A stretch of DNA of 64,000 nucleotides. It comes from Blastococcus sp. TF02A-26 (GTDB taxonomy: Bacteria; Actinomycetota; Actinomycetes; Mycobacteriales; Geodermatophilaceae). Under the pieces are notes generated by a model that saw only the letters and a list, made by a program, of their open reading frames with translations, ran no database searches and had not been told where the DNA came from. The position numbers and the translations under genes are program-made. Below, one piece after another: positions 16,767 through 24,851 of the stretch (within the stretch, counting starts at the first letter, position 1; each line of letters begins with the position of its first letter). The stretch is from positions 1 through 64,000 of the forward strand of contig NZ_QOHG01000001.1 in NCBI RefSeq assembly GCF_003319125.1. The letters run 5' to 3'.

Positions 16767-16772
16767 GGCGGA

Positions 16773-16805
16773 GTGCGGGAGCGCAGGATCCCTGCGCTCC
16801 CGCAC
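16773..16805. terminator. Perfect 15-bp hairpin, bidirectional terminator
   Basis: Bases 16773-16787 (starting GTGCGGGAGCGC) pair without mismatch with 16791-16805 around the 3-base loop ATC. It sits between the stops of map (+) and the facing membrane protein gene (-), so it should end both transcripts. No U tract is present, as is common in actinobacteria. Confidence 0.8.
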
Positions 16806-16810
16806 CCCGC

Positions 16811-17326
16811 TCAGCTGCCGATGCCCAGGGCGGTCGTCGCCTTGTCGACCAGCTGGAAGTGGGCCACGGCCCAGAAGAAGGCGACGCCGGCCATGACCAG
16901 GCCGCCCACGGTGACCACCGTCGAGCTGACCGGGTGCTGCTTGGCGTGCTCCCAGGTGGCGACGGCCTTGCGGCGGAAGCCGGCGAACAGCCGGCGGGCC
17001 CAGTCGAACTCCGTCGACCACACCCACAGGCCGAGCAGCACCGGGGGGATGGTCAGCGGTCCGGGGAGCGCCGTCAGCGCCACACCCAGCAGGACGAACA
17101 GCAGGCCGGCGGTGAAGACGGCGCCCCGCCACGCCAGGTGCGTCGTCCGCTTGGCCCGGATCCGCCCGCGCCACGAGTCCGGGTCGACCTCGGCCGGCTT
17201 GCCGAGGCCGTCGGTGCAGTCGGGGCACACGGTGGCGCCGCGGCCGGTGTCCCGGTGCCGGTCGCCGTGCTCGGCCGCGGTGTTGCCGCTGAACGTGATG
17301 CTGCGGGTGTCGGTGCTGCGGGTCAT
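16811..17326 (-). CDS. PGPGW-like membrane protein with N-terminal CxxC
   Basis: A 171-residue protein. The first 50 residues are polar and contain C-P-D-C. Hydrophobic segments follow at about residues 72-92, 95-105 and 140-160. A-L-P-G-P-L-T-I-P-P-V-L-L-G-L-W-V-W-S-T-E-F-D-W-A resembles the PGPGW / TIGR02611 group, in which a Pro-Gly turn joins two helices; here the canonical PGPGW is loosened to PGPLT. Function is unknown. It is the terminal gene of a minus-strand group and ends at the 15-bp hairpin. Confidence 0.6.
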   Translation of the reverse strand: MTRSTDTRSITFSGNTAAEHGDRHRDTGRGATVCPDCTDGLGKPAEVDPDSWRGRIRAKRTTHLAWRGAVFTAGLLFVLLGVALTALPGPLTIPPVLLGLWVWSTEFDWARRLFAGFRRKAVATWEHAKQHPVSSTVVTVGGLVMAGVAFFWAVAHFQLVDKATTALGIGS

Positions 17327-17361
17327 GGGGTCCCCCCGTGGTCTCCTGCGTGCGGTGCGGG

Positions 17362-17895
17362 TCAGCGGGCGGCGATGCCGCGCGCGACCTCGCCGGGACG
17401 CTGCTGCTCGCCGGCGTAGGAGCTGACGACCACCAGCGCACCGGTCAGCGCGGGGATGACCCACTGCAGCCGGTCGAGCTGCTCCTGGGCGGCGGCGACG
17501 TCGCTCCGGGTGCGCTTGCTGGGCTTCGTGCCCGACTTGGCGGAGGTGTTGCCGCCGCTGTCGACGATCTTGCCCAGGCCGCGGCTGTAGGCCGTGACGC
17601 CGAGGGCGGCGATGGTCAGCGCCGTCTTCAGCGTCGACATCCCGGCCACGCCCTGCTGCTGGGCGACCCGGTCCTTGTGCGCGGTGAGCTGGCCGACGCT
17701 GCCGACGAGGTGCGCGCCGATGGCCGCGGCGTTGACCGGGGTCCACCGGTTCCAGCCCGCGTTGGCGACGGCGCCGGTGTTCCCACCGGCCTCGGCGGCG
17801 GCGGCGTTCAGGGCGACGGCGTTGGCCAGCGTGCCGCCGAACCAGGCGGACAGGCCGAGGTCGTGCAGTGAGCGGGAGAGCGTGTTGCGCGCCAT
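17362..17895 (-). CDS. Hypothetical membrane-associated protein
   Basis: A 177-residue protein with Ala-rich helices. Hydrophobic stretches occur near residues 20-35, 92-102 and 145-160, with a polar Lys/Ser linker (KSGTKPSKRTRSD) between. G-W-N-R-W-T-P-V-N-A-A-A-I-G-A-H-L-V-G recalls a family of actinobacterial proteins of unknown function. I cannot assign a role. ATG 17895 is the natural start. The next gene downstream on this strand begins 36 bases later, so the two may be co-transcribed. Confidence 0.55.
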   Translation of the reverse strand: MARNTLSRSLHDLGLSAWFGGTLANAVALNAAAAEAGGNTGAVANAGWNRWTPVNAAAIGAHLVGSVGQLTAHKDRVAQQQGVAGMSTLKTALTIAALGVTAYSRGLGKIVDSGGNTSAKSGTKPSKRTRSDVAAAQEQLDRLQWVIPALTGALVVVSSYAGEQQRPGEVARGIAAR

Positions 17896-17976
17896 GGGGG
17901 ACTCCAAGTGTGGGGAGCCCGTCACCTACCCCCGGACGCCGACCCCCATGCCCGTTGCGCGCAATCGATCTTCGGC

Positions 17977-18246
17977 TCAGCCGCCGTAGCGGGCCGCCGA
18001 CCGGGCCCGGGCCTTGGCCGCCTCGACCTCCCGGTCCTTGGGCGGCGCGGTGGTGACCAGCGCGTCCAGCAGCCGGGCGGACGCGGCGGCCACCTCGGCG
18101 ACGGCGCGGTCGAAGGCCTCGGTGTTGACCCGGGCCGGCTTCGTCGTCCCACTGATCTTGCGGACGTACTGCAGCGCGGCGGCCGAGACCTCCTCCTCCG
18201 TCGCCGGGGGCGCGAAGTTCGACAGCGGGCGGATGTTGCGGCACAT
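17977..18246 (-). CDS. DUF2277 protein
   Basis: An 89-residue protein beginning M-C-R-N-I-R-P-L, the invariant start of DUF2277. A-A-L-Q-Y-V-R-K-I-S-G follows at about residue 27 and a basic R-A-R-S tail closes it. The family is widespread in actinobacteria and its role is unknown; the N-terminal Cys is conserved. ATG 18246 lies 7 bases below a TAGAGT -10, so the mRNA appears leaderless. Confidence 0.85.
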   Translation of the reverse strand: MCRNIRPLSNFAPPATEEEVSAAALQYVRKISGTTKPARVNTEAFDRAVAEVAAASARLLDALVTTAPPKDREVEAAKARARSAARYGG

Positions 18247-18253
18247 GCCGCGG

Positions 18254-18259
18254 ACTCTA
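18254..18259 (-). promoter_or_regulatory. Leaderless -10 (TAGAGT) of the DUF2277 gene
   Basis: Minus strand TAGAGT ends 7 bases before ATG 18246. The same hexamer and spacing precede the glycosyltransferase start at 45479. Confidence 0.55.
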
Positions 18260-18266
18260 GGAGCGC

Positions 18267-18694
18267 TCAGCGCGCTCGGGAACTGCGCATCGCGCGGACG
18301 ACGGTCACCGGCGCGCCGCTGCCGGGCACCCGCCCGGCCGCGAACTCGGCGTACTCCGGGGTCTCCCGGCCGACCAGCGCGAGGCGGCCCTCGGCGTCGG
18401 CGTGCAACCCCCAGCCGTAGCGCTTGCCCAGGGGCGAGGCCCGCAGGCACGCCTGGCTCCTCGCGTAGAAGGCGCGCCGCGCCTCGGGTCGCTCCTCCTC
18501 GGGGATCCCGGCCCGGTCGGCGTGCACCGCGAGATCACGTCGGCCGAGGTGAGCTCGTAGGGCCGGCCGTCGAGCAGGGCGTGGCTCAGCGCGGCCACCG
18601 ACGGCTTCGCCGTCACCGGCGGCACGGTGCCGGCCTCGGCGGGGCAGTCCTCGGCGACGGCGATGAACGTGTCGGCGTAGTCCACCTTCTCCAC
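18267..18694 (-). pseudogene. DUF6157 gene broken by a single-base frameshift
   Basis: Two frames together make one DUF6157 protein of about 142 residues. The first (from GTG 18694) gives D-T-F-I-A-V-A-E-D-C-P through R-P-Y-E-L-T-S-A-D-V-I. The second continues A-V-H-A-D-R-A-G through R-A-S-P-L-G-K-R-Y-G-W-G to R-A-M-R-S-S-R. The join is at about 18531, where the text reads ATC-TCGCG-GTG-CAC and one extra base would restore the frame. Either the gene is inactive or the base is an assembly error. A good -10 (TAGCCT) still precedes the start, so decay would be recent. Confidence 0.75.
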
Positions 18695-18701
18695 GCCGGG
18701 G

Positions 18702-18707
18702 AGGCTA
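18702..18707 (-). promoter_or_regulatory. Leaderless -10 (TAGCCT) of the frameshifted DUF6157 gene
   Basis: Minus strand TAGCCT lies 7 bases before GTG 18694, matching the TANNNT rule seen elsewhere in the window. Confidence 0.5.
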
Positions 18708-18738
18708 AGGGGTGGGGGCGACGGAACGGAGGGTGTCG

Positions 18739-19140
18739 GTGACGGTGCTGCTGGTCGACGTCGCCAACGTGCTCGGCGCCCGGCCCGACGGCTGGTGGCG
18801 CGACCGGGCCGGGGCGACGGCGCGGCTGCTGGCGCGCTTCGCGGCCCTCCCCGGCACGACCGTCCCCGGGCCGGACGGCGGACCGCTGACGTGCACCGGG
18901 CTGACCGCGGTGGTCGAGGGGGCGGCCCGCGACGTCACCGGGCCCCCCGGCGTCCGGCTCGTCCGGGCGACCGGCAGCGGGGACGACGCCCTGGCGGCCG
19001 AGGCGCAGGCCGCGGCCGGGCCCCTGCTCGTCGTCACCGCCGACCGGGGCCTGCGTGCCCGGCTGCCGCCCGGGACCGCCGTCGCCGGGCCGGGCTGGCT
19101 GCTCGGGGTGCTGCCGAGTGGAGCGCCCCCCACCGGGTAG
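18739..19140 (+). CDS. NYN/PIN-like domain hypothetical protein
   Basis: A 133-residue protein beginning with a buried strand and acidic end, L-L-V-D-V-A-N-V-L-G, followed later by S-G-D-D-A-L-A and L-L-V-V-T-A-D-R-G-L-R-A-R-L. This spacing of Asp residues resembles NYN/PIN-type nuclease folds (YacP-like), but a nuclease role is only a suggestion. GTG 18739 is preferred over GTG 18712 and 18733 because GGAGGG at 18728-18733 is correctly spaced. It is divergent from the frameshifted DUF6157 gene and 10 bases from the SDR gene. Confidence 0.6.
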   Translation: MTVLLVDVANVLGARPDGWWRDRAGATARLLARFAALPGTTVPGPDGGPLTCTGLTAVVEGAARDVTGPPGVRLVRATGSGDDALAAEAQAAAGPLLVVTADRGLRARLPPGTAVAGPGWLLGVLPSGAPPTG

Positions 19141-19150
19141 GGCACGACCC

Positions 19151-20065
19151 ATGACCGGCCCCGCGGAGAGCACCGCGACCCCCACCGCGTCCCCGTCCGT
19201 CCTCGTCACCGGCGCCTCCAGCGGCATCGGCCGCGCCACCGTCCTCCGGTTCGCCCGCCGCGGCAGCGCGCTGCTGCTCGTCGCCCGGGGGCGCGAGGCG
19301 CTGGAGGACACCGCCCGCGAGGCCCGCGAGGCCGGCGCCGCGCAGGTGCTGGTCTGCCCGGCCGACGTCACCGACGCCGACGCGGTCCAGCAGGCGGTGG
19401 AGACGGCGGTCGCGCGCTTCGGCCGCCTCGACGTCGTCGTCCACGCGGCGCAGGTGATGGCCTACGGACGCGTGGAGGACGTGCCGCGCGAGGTCTACGA
19501 GGCCGTCGTCGACACCGCCCTGCACGGCACCGCGAACGTCGCCCGCTCGGTGCTGCCGGTGTTCCGGGAGCAGCGCGCCGGGGACCTGGTGGTCATCAGC
19601 TCCCTGCTGGCCGAGGTCACCGCGCCGCTGATGGGCAGCTACGTGGCCGCCAAGTGGGGCCAGCTCGGACTGGTGCGCACCCTGCAGCAGGAGATCCGGG
19701 ACCTGCCCGACGTGCACGTCTCCGCCGTCGCGCCCGGCGGGGTGAACACCCCGATCTACTACCAGGGCGCGACGTACGCCGGACGGGCCGGGCGGCCGCC
19801 GATCCCCGTCTACTCCGCCGACCGGGTCGCCCGCGCCGTCCTGGCCCGGCTCGACCGGCCGCGCCGGCTGGTCCACTCCGGCTTCGCCAACCCGGTGGTC
19901 GTGGCCGGGTTCCGGCTGTTCCCCGCCGTCTACGACGCGCTGGTGGGGCCCCTGCTCAAGGTCTTCGCGCTGGCCGACGACGACCGCCGCGAGCCCACCG
20001 AGGGGAACGTCTTCCGATCGCAGCCCCGTGCCAACGCCACCGACGGGCGCTGGCGCGGGATCTGA
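19151..20065 (+). CDS. Classical short-chain dehydrogenase/reductase
   Basis: A 304-residue SDR. T-G-A-S-S-G-I-G (about residues 20-27) binds the cofactor, A-D-V-T follows at 65-70, the catalytic Ser is in V-V-I-S-S-L-L and the Y-V-A-A-K pair is intact near 165. A C-terminal extension of about 55 residues with L-V-H-S-G-F and F-R-L-F-P-A-V-Y-D-A-L resembles membrane-associated SDRs of the SDR7-like type. The substrate is unknown. The start is ATG 19151. It is convergent with the GAF-ANTAR gene, one base apart. Confidence 0.85.
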   Translation: MTGPAESTATPTASPSVLVTGASSGIGRATVLRFARRGSALLLVARGREALEDTAREAREAGAAQVLVCPADVTDADAVQQAVETAVARFGRLDVVVHAAQVMAYGRVEDVPREVYEAVVDTALHGTANVARSVLPVFREQRAGDLVVISSLLAEVTAPLMGSYVAAKWGQLGLVRTLQQEIRDLPDVHVSAVAPGGVNTPIYYQGATYAGRAGRPPIPVYSADRVARAVLARLDRPRRLVHSGFANPVVVAGFRLFPAVYDALVGPLLKVFALADDDRREPTEGNVFRSQPRANATDGRWRGI

Positions 20066-20066
20066 C

Positions 20067-20801
20067 TCACCAGCGCGGGGAGCCGCCCTCGGGCAGCGCG
20101 GACTGGAAGGCCTCGACGATGCCGGCGGCCACCTCCCGCAGCTTCACGTTCCGCCGCTGGGAGGCCAGCGTGAGCAGCCGGAACGCCTCCTCGGCCGAGC
20201 AGCGCTCCTGCGCCATGAGCAGGCCCACGGCCTGACCGATCGTGGTGCGGGTGTCCATCCCGCCGAGCAGCTGCTCGGCCCGCTCGTGGCCGTCGGCGAT
20301 CCGCAGGGCCACGGCGAGGGCCCCGGTGGCCTGGGCGGCCCAGCGGGTCGCGAGCTCCTCGTCGCGGTCGGTGAAGGAGCCCGTCCCGGTGGAGTAGAAG
20401 TTCAGCGCTCCCCGGCTGCGGTCCTCCACCACCAGCGGGATCGACAGCGACGAGCGGACGCCGACCTGGGCCGCGAGCGAGGGGTAGGGCCCCCAGCGGT
20501 CATCGGAGCGCATGTCGGCCACCCGGACCACCACCCCCTCGCGCATGGCCTGCAGGCACGGGCCGTCGTCCACCTGGTACTGCCGCTCGTCGGCGCGGGC
20601 GGCGAGCTCGCCGCTGGCCGCGACGGTCACCCCACCGGACGTGCGGGCGAGCGTGAGCCCGCACGCCTGGGCGCTGGGCGTCTGCCGGGCGGCCACGCGG
20701 ACGAGATCGGCCAGGAACGCGTTCAGGTCACCGGCGGCGGCGAGGAGGGCGAGGAGGTCGGCGTCATCGGGGACAGTCGTGTCCCCGAGGGTGTCCACCA
20801 C
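20067..20801 (-). CDS. GAF-ANTAR RNA-binding regulator
   Basis: A 244-residue cytoplasmic protein. A GAF sensor domain spans about residues 30-170 (Y-Q-V-D-D-G-P-C-L-Q-A and S-L-S-I-P-L-V). An ANTAR domain at about 180-235 follows (I-G-Q-A-V-G-L-L-M-A, A-F-R-L-L and the helix ending near E-A-F). ANTAR domains bind paired RNA hairpins and prevent termination; in Firmicutes one controls the ethanolamine genes. Here the gene is divergent from an ethanolamine operon, so a link is possible. Such proteins are numerous in this group of actinobacteria, so adjacency may be chance. Confidence 0.88.
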   Translation of the reverse strand: MVDTLGDTTVPDDADLLALLAAAGDLNAFLADLVRVAARQTPSAQACGLTLARTSGGVTVAASGELAARADERQYQVDDGPCLQAMREGVVVRVADMRSDDRWGPYPSLAAQVGVRSSLSIPLVVEDRSRGALNFYSTGTGSFTDRDEELATRWAAQATGALAVALRIADGHERAEQLLGGMDTRTTIGQAVGLLMAQERCSAEEAFRLLTLASQRRNVKLREVAAGIVEAFQSALPEGGSPRW

Positions 20802-20960
20802 GGTCGTACTGCTCCTGGAGGGGCCGAGCTGAGGCGGCCCACCCTTGGACCGTCGAGGAGTTTACGTCGTAACCGGGGCGGCGCCGTCGCGGGTGTGAAC
20901 AGCGTGTTCCGATGCGTCGCCGCCCGTTGACCCCACGTCCGTCCCGGCGACACGCTGGCT

Positions 20961-20991
20961 CCTCCCGACCCCGGGGGGCACGACCGGGAGG
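20961..20991 (+). promoter_or_regulatory. SD-masking hairpin in the leader of the ethanolamine operon
   Basis: CCTCCCG (20961-20967) is fully complementary to CGGGAGG (20985-20991). The latter includes the ribosome-binding GGGAGG placed 5 bases before ATG 20997. The 17-base loop contains CCCC and GGGG runs that can pair further. Folding would hide the ribosome site, so something must open it for the permease to be made. Regulation is inferred; only the pairing is seen. Confidence 0.45.
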
Positions 20992-20996
20992 CCGCC

Positions 20997-22436
20997 ATGC
21001 CCGCGGAGCCGCACGTCCGCACCACGCACCCCACCACGGCGACCGAGGCGGTGGACCCGGGGTACCTGGACCGGCGGCGGCTCCGGTCGGGGACCGCCGG
21101 CTGGGTGCTGCTGGCCGGTCTCGGCGTCGCCGCGGTGATCTCCGGTGACTACGCCGGGTGGAACTTCGGCCTCGCCGAGGGCGGCTTCGGCGGGCTGCTG
21201 ATCGCGACGGTCCTCATGGGGGTCATGTACACCGCGATGGTGTTCGGGCTGGCCGAGCTCGGCGCCGCCCTGCCGACCGCCGGCGGCGGGTACACCTTCG
21301 CCCGCCGGGCGCTCGGCCCCTGGGGTGGCTACGCGGCAGGGGTCGCCGTGCTCATCGAGTACGCGATCGCGCCCGCGGCCATCGCCACCTTCACCGGCGG
21401 CTACGTGGAGTCGCTCGGCCTGTTCGGCATCACCGACGGCTGGTGGGTCTACCTCGCCGTCTACGCGCTCTTCATCGGCATCCACCTGATGGGCGTCGGC
21501 GAGGCGCTCAAGGTCGTGCTCGCCATCGCCGCCGTGGCCGTCCTCGGCCTGGTGCTGTTCCTCCTCGGCGCGATCGGCGACTTCGACGCGGCGAACCTGA
21601 CCGACATCGCGCCCACCGACGCCGTGGGGGCCTCGGAGTTCCTGCCGTTCGGCCTGCTCGGGATCTGGGCGGCGTTCCCCTTCGCGATCTGGTTCTTCCT
21701 GGCCGTCGAGTGCGTGCCGCTGGCCGCCGAGGAGGCGAAGGACCCGGCCCGGTCGATGCCCCGCGGCATCGTCGCGGCGATGGGCGTGCTGGCCGTCCTG
21801 GCGGTGCTCATGCTCGTCTTCACCACCGGCGCCGGGGGCGCGCAGGTCATCTCGGAGAGCGCGAACCCGCCGGTCGACGCCCTCCAGGAGGGCGGCCTGC
21901 GGACCGTCGTCAACTACATGGGCCTGGTCGGGCTGGTCGCGAGCTTCTTCTCCATCGTCTACGCCTACAGCCGGCAGACCTTCGCGCTGTCGCGGGCGGG
22001 CTACCTGCCGCGGGCGCTGTCGGTGACCAACGGCCGCAAGGCCCCGGTGCTGGCACTGGTCGTGCCCGGCGCGATCGGCTTCCTGCTCACCCTCACCGGG
22101 CAGGGCGCGGTGCTGCTCAACATGGCGGTCTTCGGCGCGACGGTGTCCTACGTCCTGATGATGACCAGCCACATCGTGCTGCGCCGGCGCGAGCCGGACC
22201 TGGAGCGGCCGTACCGCACGCCCGGCGGGACGGCGACGACGGGCGTCGCCCTCGTGCTGGCCGCGCTCGCCGTGGTCGCGACGTTCCTGGTCGACCCGCT
22301 GGCGGCGGTCCTGACGCTGGGTGCCTACGCGCTGTTCCTCGCCTACTTCGCGGTCTACAGCCGCCACCACCTCGTCGCCGCGGCGCCGGAGGAGGAGTTC
22401 GCCGCGCTCGCGGCCGCCGAGGAGGACCTGCGGTGA
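20997..22436 (+). CDS. eat: Ethanolamine permease (APC family)
   Basis: A 479-residue amino-acid/polyamine/organocation transporter with about twelve helices. G-D-Y-A-G-W-N-F-G-L-A-E-G-G-F-G near residue 50 and A-A-L-P-T-A-G-G-G-Y-T-F-A-R-R are characteristic of ethanolamine/ethylamine permeases. The downstream overlap with eutB and eutC confirms the substrate. It brings ethanolamine across the cytoplasmic membrane. The ATG lies 5 bases after GGGAGG, which can be masked by a hairpin. Confidence 0.9.
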   Translation: MPAEPHVRTTHPTTATEAVDPGYLDRRRLRSGTAGWVLLAGLGVAAVISGDYAGWNFGLAEGGFGGLLIATVLMGVMYTAMVFGLAELGAALPTAGGGYTFARRALGPWGGYAAGVAVLIEYAIAPAAIATFTGGYVESLGLFGITDGWWVYLAVYALFIGIHLMGVGEALKVVLAIAAVAVLGLVLFLLGAIGDFDAANLTDIAPTDAVGASEFLPFGLLGIWAAFPFAIWFFLAVECVPLAAEEAKDPARSMPRGIVAAMGVLAVLAVLMLVFTTGAGGAQVISESANPPVDALQEGGLRTVVNYMGLVGLVASFFSIVYAYSRQTFALSRAGYLPRALSVTNGRKAPVLALVVPGAIGFLLTLTGQGAVLLNMAVFGATVSYVLMMTSHIVLRRREPDLERPYRTPGGTATTGVALVLAALAVVATFLVDPLAAVLTLGAYALFLAYFAVYSRHHLVAAAPEEEFAALAAAEEDLR

Positions 22437-23845
22437 CCGCCCGCCGCGCCTCGCTGGGCGGGCACGCGTACGAGTTCCCCTCGCTGGTGGAGCTCATGGC
22501 GAAGGCGACGCCGGCCCGCTCCGGGGACGTGCTCGCCGGGTGCGCCGCGGAGTCCGAGGCCGAGCGGGTGGCCGCGCAGACCGTGCTCGCCGACCTGCCG
22601 CTGACGACCTTCCTCGACGAGCAGGTCGTCGGCTACGACGAGGACGACGTCACGCGGCTGGTCCTCGACGGCCACGACCCCGCGGCCTTCGCCCCGGTGC
22701 GCTCGCTCACGGTCGGGGCGTTCCGCGAGTGGCTGCTCGCCCGCGCCGCGGAGGGGGACGAGGCGGCGATCTCCGGACTGGCCCGCGGGCTGACGCCGGA
22801 GATGGTCGCCGCGGTCTGCAAGCTCATGCGCAACGCCGACCTGGTCGCCGTCGGCCGGCGGACCCGCGTGGTCACCGGGCTGCGCTCCACCCTCGGCCTG
22901 CCCGGCCGGCTGGCCTCCCGGCTGCAGCCCAACCACCCCACGGACGATCCCGTCGGCGTCACCGCCTCGATCCTCGACGGCCTGCTGCACGGTTGCGGCG
23001 ACGCGGTGATCGGGATCAACCCGGCCACCGACTCGCCGGCGCAGACGATCGCGCTGCTGGAACTGGTGGACGCGGTCATCGCCCGGTACGAGATCCCGAC
23101 CCAGTCGTGCGTGCTGGCGCACGTGACCACGACCCTGCGCGCGCTGGACGCCGGCGCGCCGGTCGACCTGGTCTTCCAGTCCGTGGCCGGCACGCAGGGC
23201 GGCAACGAGGGGTTCGGCGTGACGCTGGGACAGCTCGCCGAGGCCCGGGCGGGCGCGCTCGAGCTCGGCCGCGGCACGGTGGGCCGCAACGTCACCTACT
23301 TCGAGACCGGGCAGGGGTCGGCGCTGTCGGCCGGGGCGCACCTCGGCGTCGGCGGGCGCCCGGTCGACCAGCAGACGCTGGAGTGCCGGGCGTACGGCGT
23401 GGCCCGGGCGTTCGACCCGCTGCTGGTCAACACCGTCGTCGGCTTCATCGGCCCGGAGTACCTCTACGACGGCAAGCAGGTGGTCCGCGCCGGCCTGGAG
23501 GACCACTTCTGCGGCAAGCTGCTCGGCCTGCCGATGGGGGTCGACGTCTGCTACACGAACCACACCGACGTCGACGGGGACGACACCGACACCCTCACCC
23601 TGCTGCTCGGTGCGGCGGGCTGCTCGTTCGTCATCGCCGTCCCGGGATCGGACGACGTGATGCTGCACTACCAGTCGCTGTCGTTCCAGGACGTGCTCAC
23701 CGCCCGGCAGGTGCTCGACCTGCGGCCGGCGCCGGAGTTCGAGACCTGGCTGCAGCGGATGGACCTGGTCGACGATGCCGGCCGGGTCCGGGCGCTCGCG
23801 CCGGACGCGCCGCAGGCGAGGGCGCTGCTGGCGGCGGCGCGATGA
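22433..23845 (+). CDS. eutB: Ethanolamine ammonia-lyase large subunit
   Basis: A 470-residue adenosylcobalamin-dependent subunit that, with EutC, converts ethanolamine to acetaldehyde and ammonia. Family segments include V-C-K-L-M-R-N-A-D-L, R-S-T-L-G-L-P-G-R-L-A-S-R-L-Q-P-N-H-P, G-I-N-P-A-T-D and S-V-A-G-T-Q-G-G-N-E-G-F-G-V; F-E-T-G-Q-G-S-A and V-C-Y-T-N-H support it further. GTG 22433 overlaps the permease stop by four bases. No microcompartment or aldehyde dehydrogenase gene is nearby, so acetaldehyde handling must be encoded elsewhere. Confidence 0.96.
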   Translation: MTARRASLGGHAYEFPSLVELMAKATPARSGDVLAGCAAESEAERVAAQTVLADLPLTTFLDEQVVGYDEDDVTRLVLDGHDPAAFAPVRSLTVGAFREWLLARAAEGDEAAISGLARGLTPEMVAAVCKLMRNADLVAVGRRTRVVTGLRSTLGLPGRLASRLQPNHPTDDPVGVTASILDGLLHGCGDAVIGINPATDSPAQTIALLELVDAVIARYEIPTQSCVLAHVTTTLRALDAGAPVDLVFQSVAGTQGGNEGFGVTLGQLAEARAGALELGRGTVGRNVTYFETGQGSALSAGAHLGVGGRPVDQQTLECRAYGVARAFDPLLVNTVVGFIGPEYLYDGKQVVRAGLEDHFCGKLLGLPMGVDVCYTNHTDVDGDDTDTLTLLLGAAGCSFVIAVPGSDDVMLHYQSLSFQDVLTARQVLDLRPAPEFETWLQRMDLVDDAGRVRALAPDAPQARALLAAAR

Positions 23846-24603
23846 GCGGGCTGACCGGCGCCGACCCGTGGGCGGTGCTGCGCGGCGCGACGCGGGCGCG
23901 GGTGGCGCTGGGCCGCGCCGGGGACGGGCTGCCCACCTCCCGGCTGCTGGAGTTCAGGGCGGCGCACGCGGCCGCCCGCGACGCCGTCCACGCCTCCCTC
24001 GACGTCGCCGCGCTCCGCGGGGCGCTGCGGGCGGCGGGGGTCGCCGCCGACGTCGTCGACGGGCTGGTCGAGGTGCACTCCGCCGCTCCCGACCGCGCGA
24101 CCTACCTGCAGCGGCCCGACCTCGGCCGCCGCCTCGCCGACGGCACCGACCTGCCGGCGGGGGAGTGCGACCTGGCGATCGTGATCGCCGACGGGCTCTC
24201 CCCGCGGGCCGTGCAGGACCACGCCGCCGGCCTCGTCGCGGCGGTGCTGGACCGGCTGGCCGGCTGGACCGTGGCCCCGCTGGTGCTCGCGGCGCAGGCG
24301 CGGGTGGCGCTGGGTGACCCGGTCGGTGCGGCGCTGGGTGCCCGGGCGGTCGTCGTCGCGATCGGCGAGCGGCCGGGCCTGTCCAGCGCCGACAGCCTCG
24401 GGCTCTACATGACCTTCGCGCCCCGGCCGGGGAGGGCCGACAGCGAGCGCAACTGCATCTCCAACGTCCGACCGCCGCACGGGCTGGGCTACGCCGAGGC
24501 CGCCGGCACGCTGGTCGCCCTGCTCACCGCCGCCCGGGAGCTCGGGGCCTCCGGCGTCGCGCTCAAGGACGAGGGTCCGGCGCTGCCGCCCGGCGCCGGA
24601 TGA
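23842..24603 (+). CDS. eutC: Ethanolamine ammonia-lyase small subunit
   Basis: A 253-residue cobalamin-binding partner of EutB. Recognisable elements are R-A-R-V-A-L-G-R-A-G near residue 18, L-L-E-F-R-A-A-H-A-A-A-R-D-A-V, L-A-I-V-I-A-D-G-L-S, I-G-E-R-P-G-L-S-S-A-D-S-L-G and the end S-E-R-N-C-I-S-N-V-R-P-P-H-G-L, all conserved in EutC. ATG 23842 overlaps eutB TGA. The last 41 bases overlap the end of a convergent small gene on the minus strand. Confidence 0.95.
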   Translation: MSGLTGADPWAVLRGATRARVALGRAGDGLPTSRLLEFRAAHAAARDAVHASLDVAALRGALRAAGVAADVVDGLVEVHSAAPDRATYLQRPDLGRRLADGTDLPAGECDLAIVIADGLSPRAVQDHAAGLVAAVLDRLAGWTVAPLVLAAQARVALGDPVGAALGARAVVVAIGERPGLSSADSLGLYMTFAPRPGRADSERNCISNVRPPHGLGYAEAAGTLVALLTAARELGASGVALKDEGPALPPGAG

Positions 24604-24844
24604 GCCGGCCGATCCGCCCGCGCAGGCCCCGGGCGGGCTCCGCCGCCGGGGTCGGCTCAGGGTCGGGGACCGCGGCCAGCGTCGCGTGCCGCTCGTGCAG
24701 CCGGCTGCGGACGTCGTCGGGCGTGTAGGCGCGGCGCTGGCGCTCGTTGCGGGCCAGCACCGCCCCGGTGGCGGCGACACCGGCCAGGCCGGCGAGTCCG
24801 AGGAGCTTCCAGACCGGCTTCCGGTTCCGTGGCGCAGGGGGCAC
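24563..24844 (-). CDS. Small single-pass membrane protein
   Basis: A 93-residue protein with a basic N-terminus, one membrane helix (about residues 12-31, LLGLAGLAGVAATGAVL) and a polar basic tail with Y-T-P-D-D-V-R-S-R-L-H-E-R-H. This layout (one helix, then a short tail) is common among uncharacterised actinobacterial proteins. The GTG start at 24844 lies 8 bases from a minus-strand TACGTT. Its 3' end overlaps eutC by 41 bases, which constrains both sequences. Confidence 0.6.
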   Translation of the reverse strand: MPPAPRNRKPVWKLLGLAGLAGVAATGAVLARNERQRRAYTPDDVRSRLHERHATLAAVPDPEPTPAAEPARGLRGRIGRLIRRRAAAPDPRP

Positions 24845-24851
24845 GGTCGCC

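Noticed and set aside
18267-18694. Programmed frameshift in the DUF6157 gene
   Set aside because: There is no slippery run at the join and the family has no known frameshifting, so a lost base is simpler.
20802-20996. Classic paired hexaloop ANTAR target in the ethanolamine leader
   Set aside because: I found a 4-bp stem with a 5-base loop (GAAC-AGCGT-GTTC) but no two hairpins with the A1/G4 hexaloop pattern.
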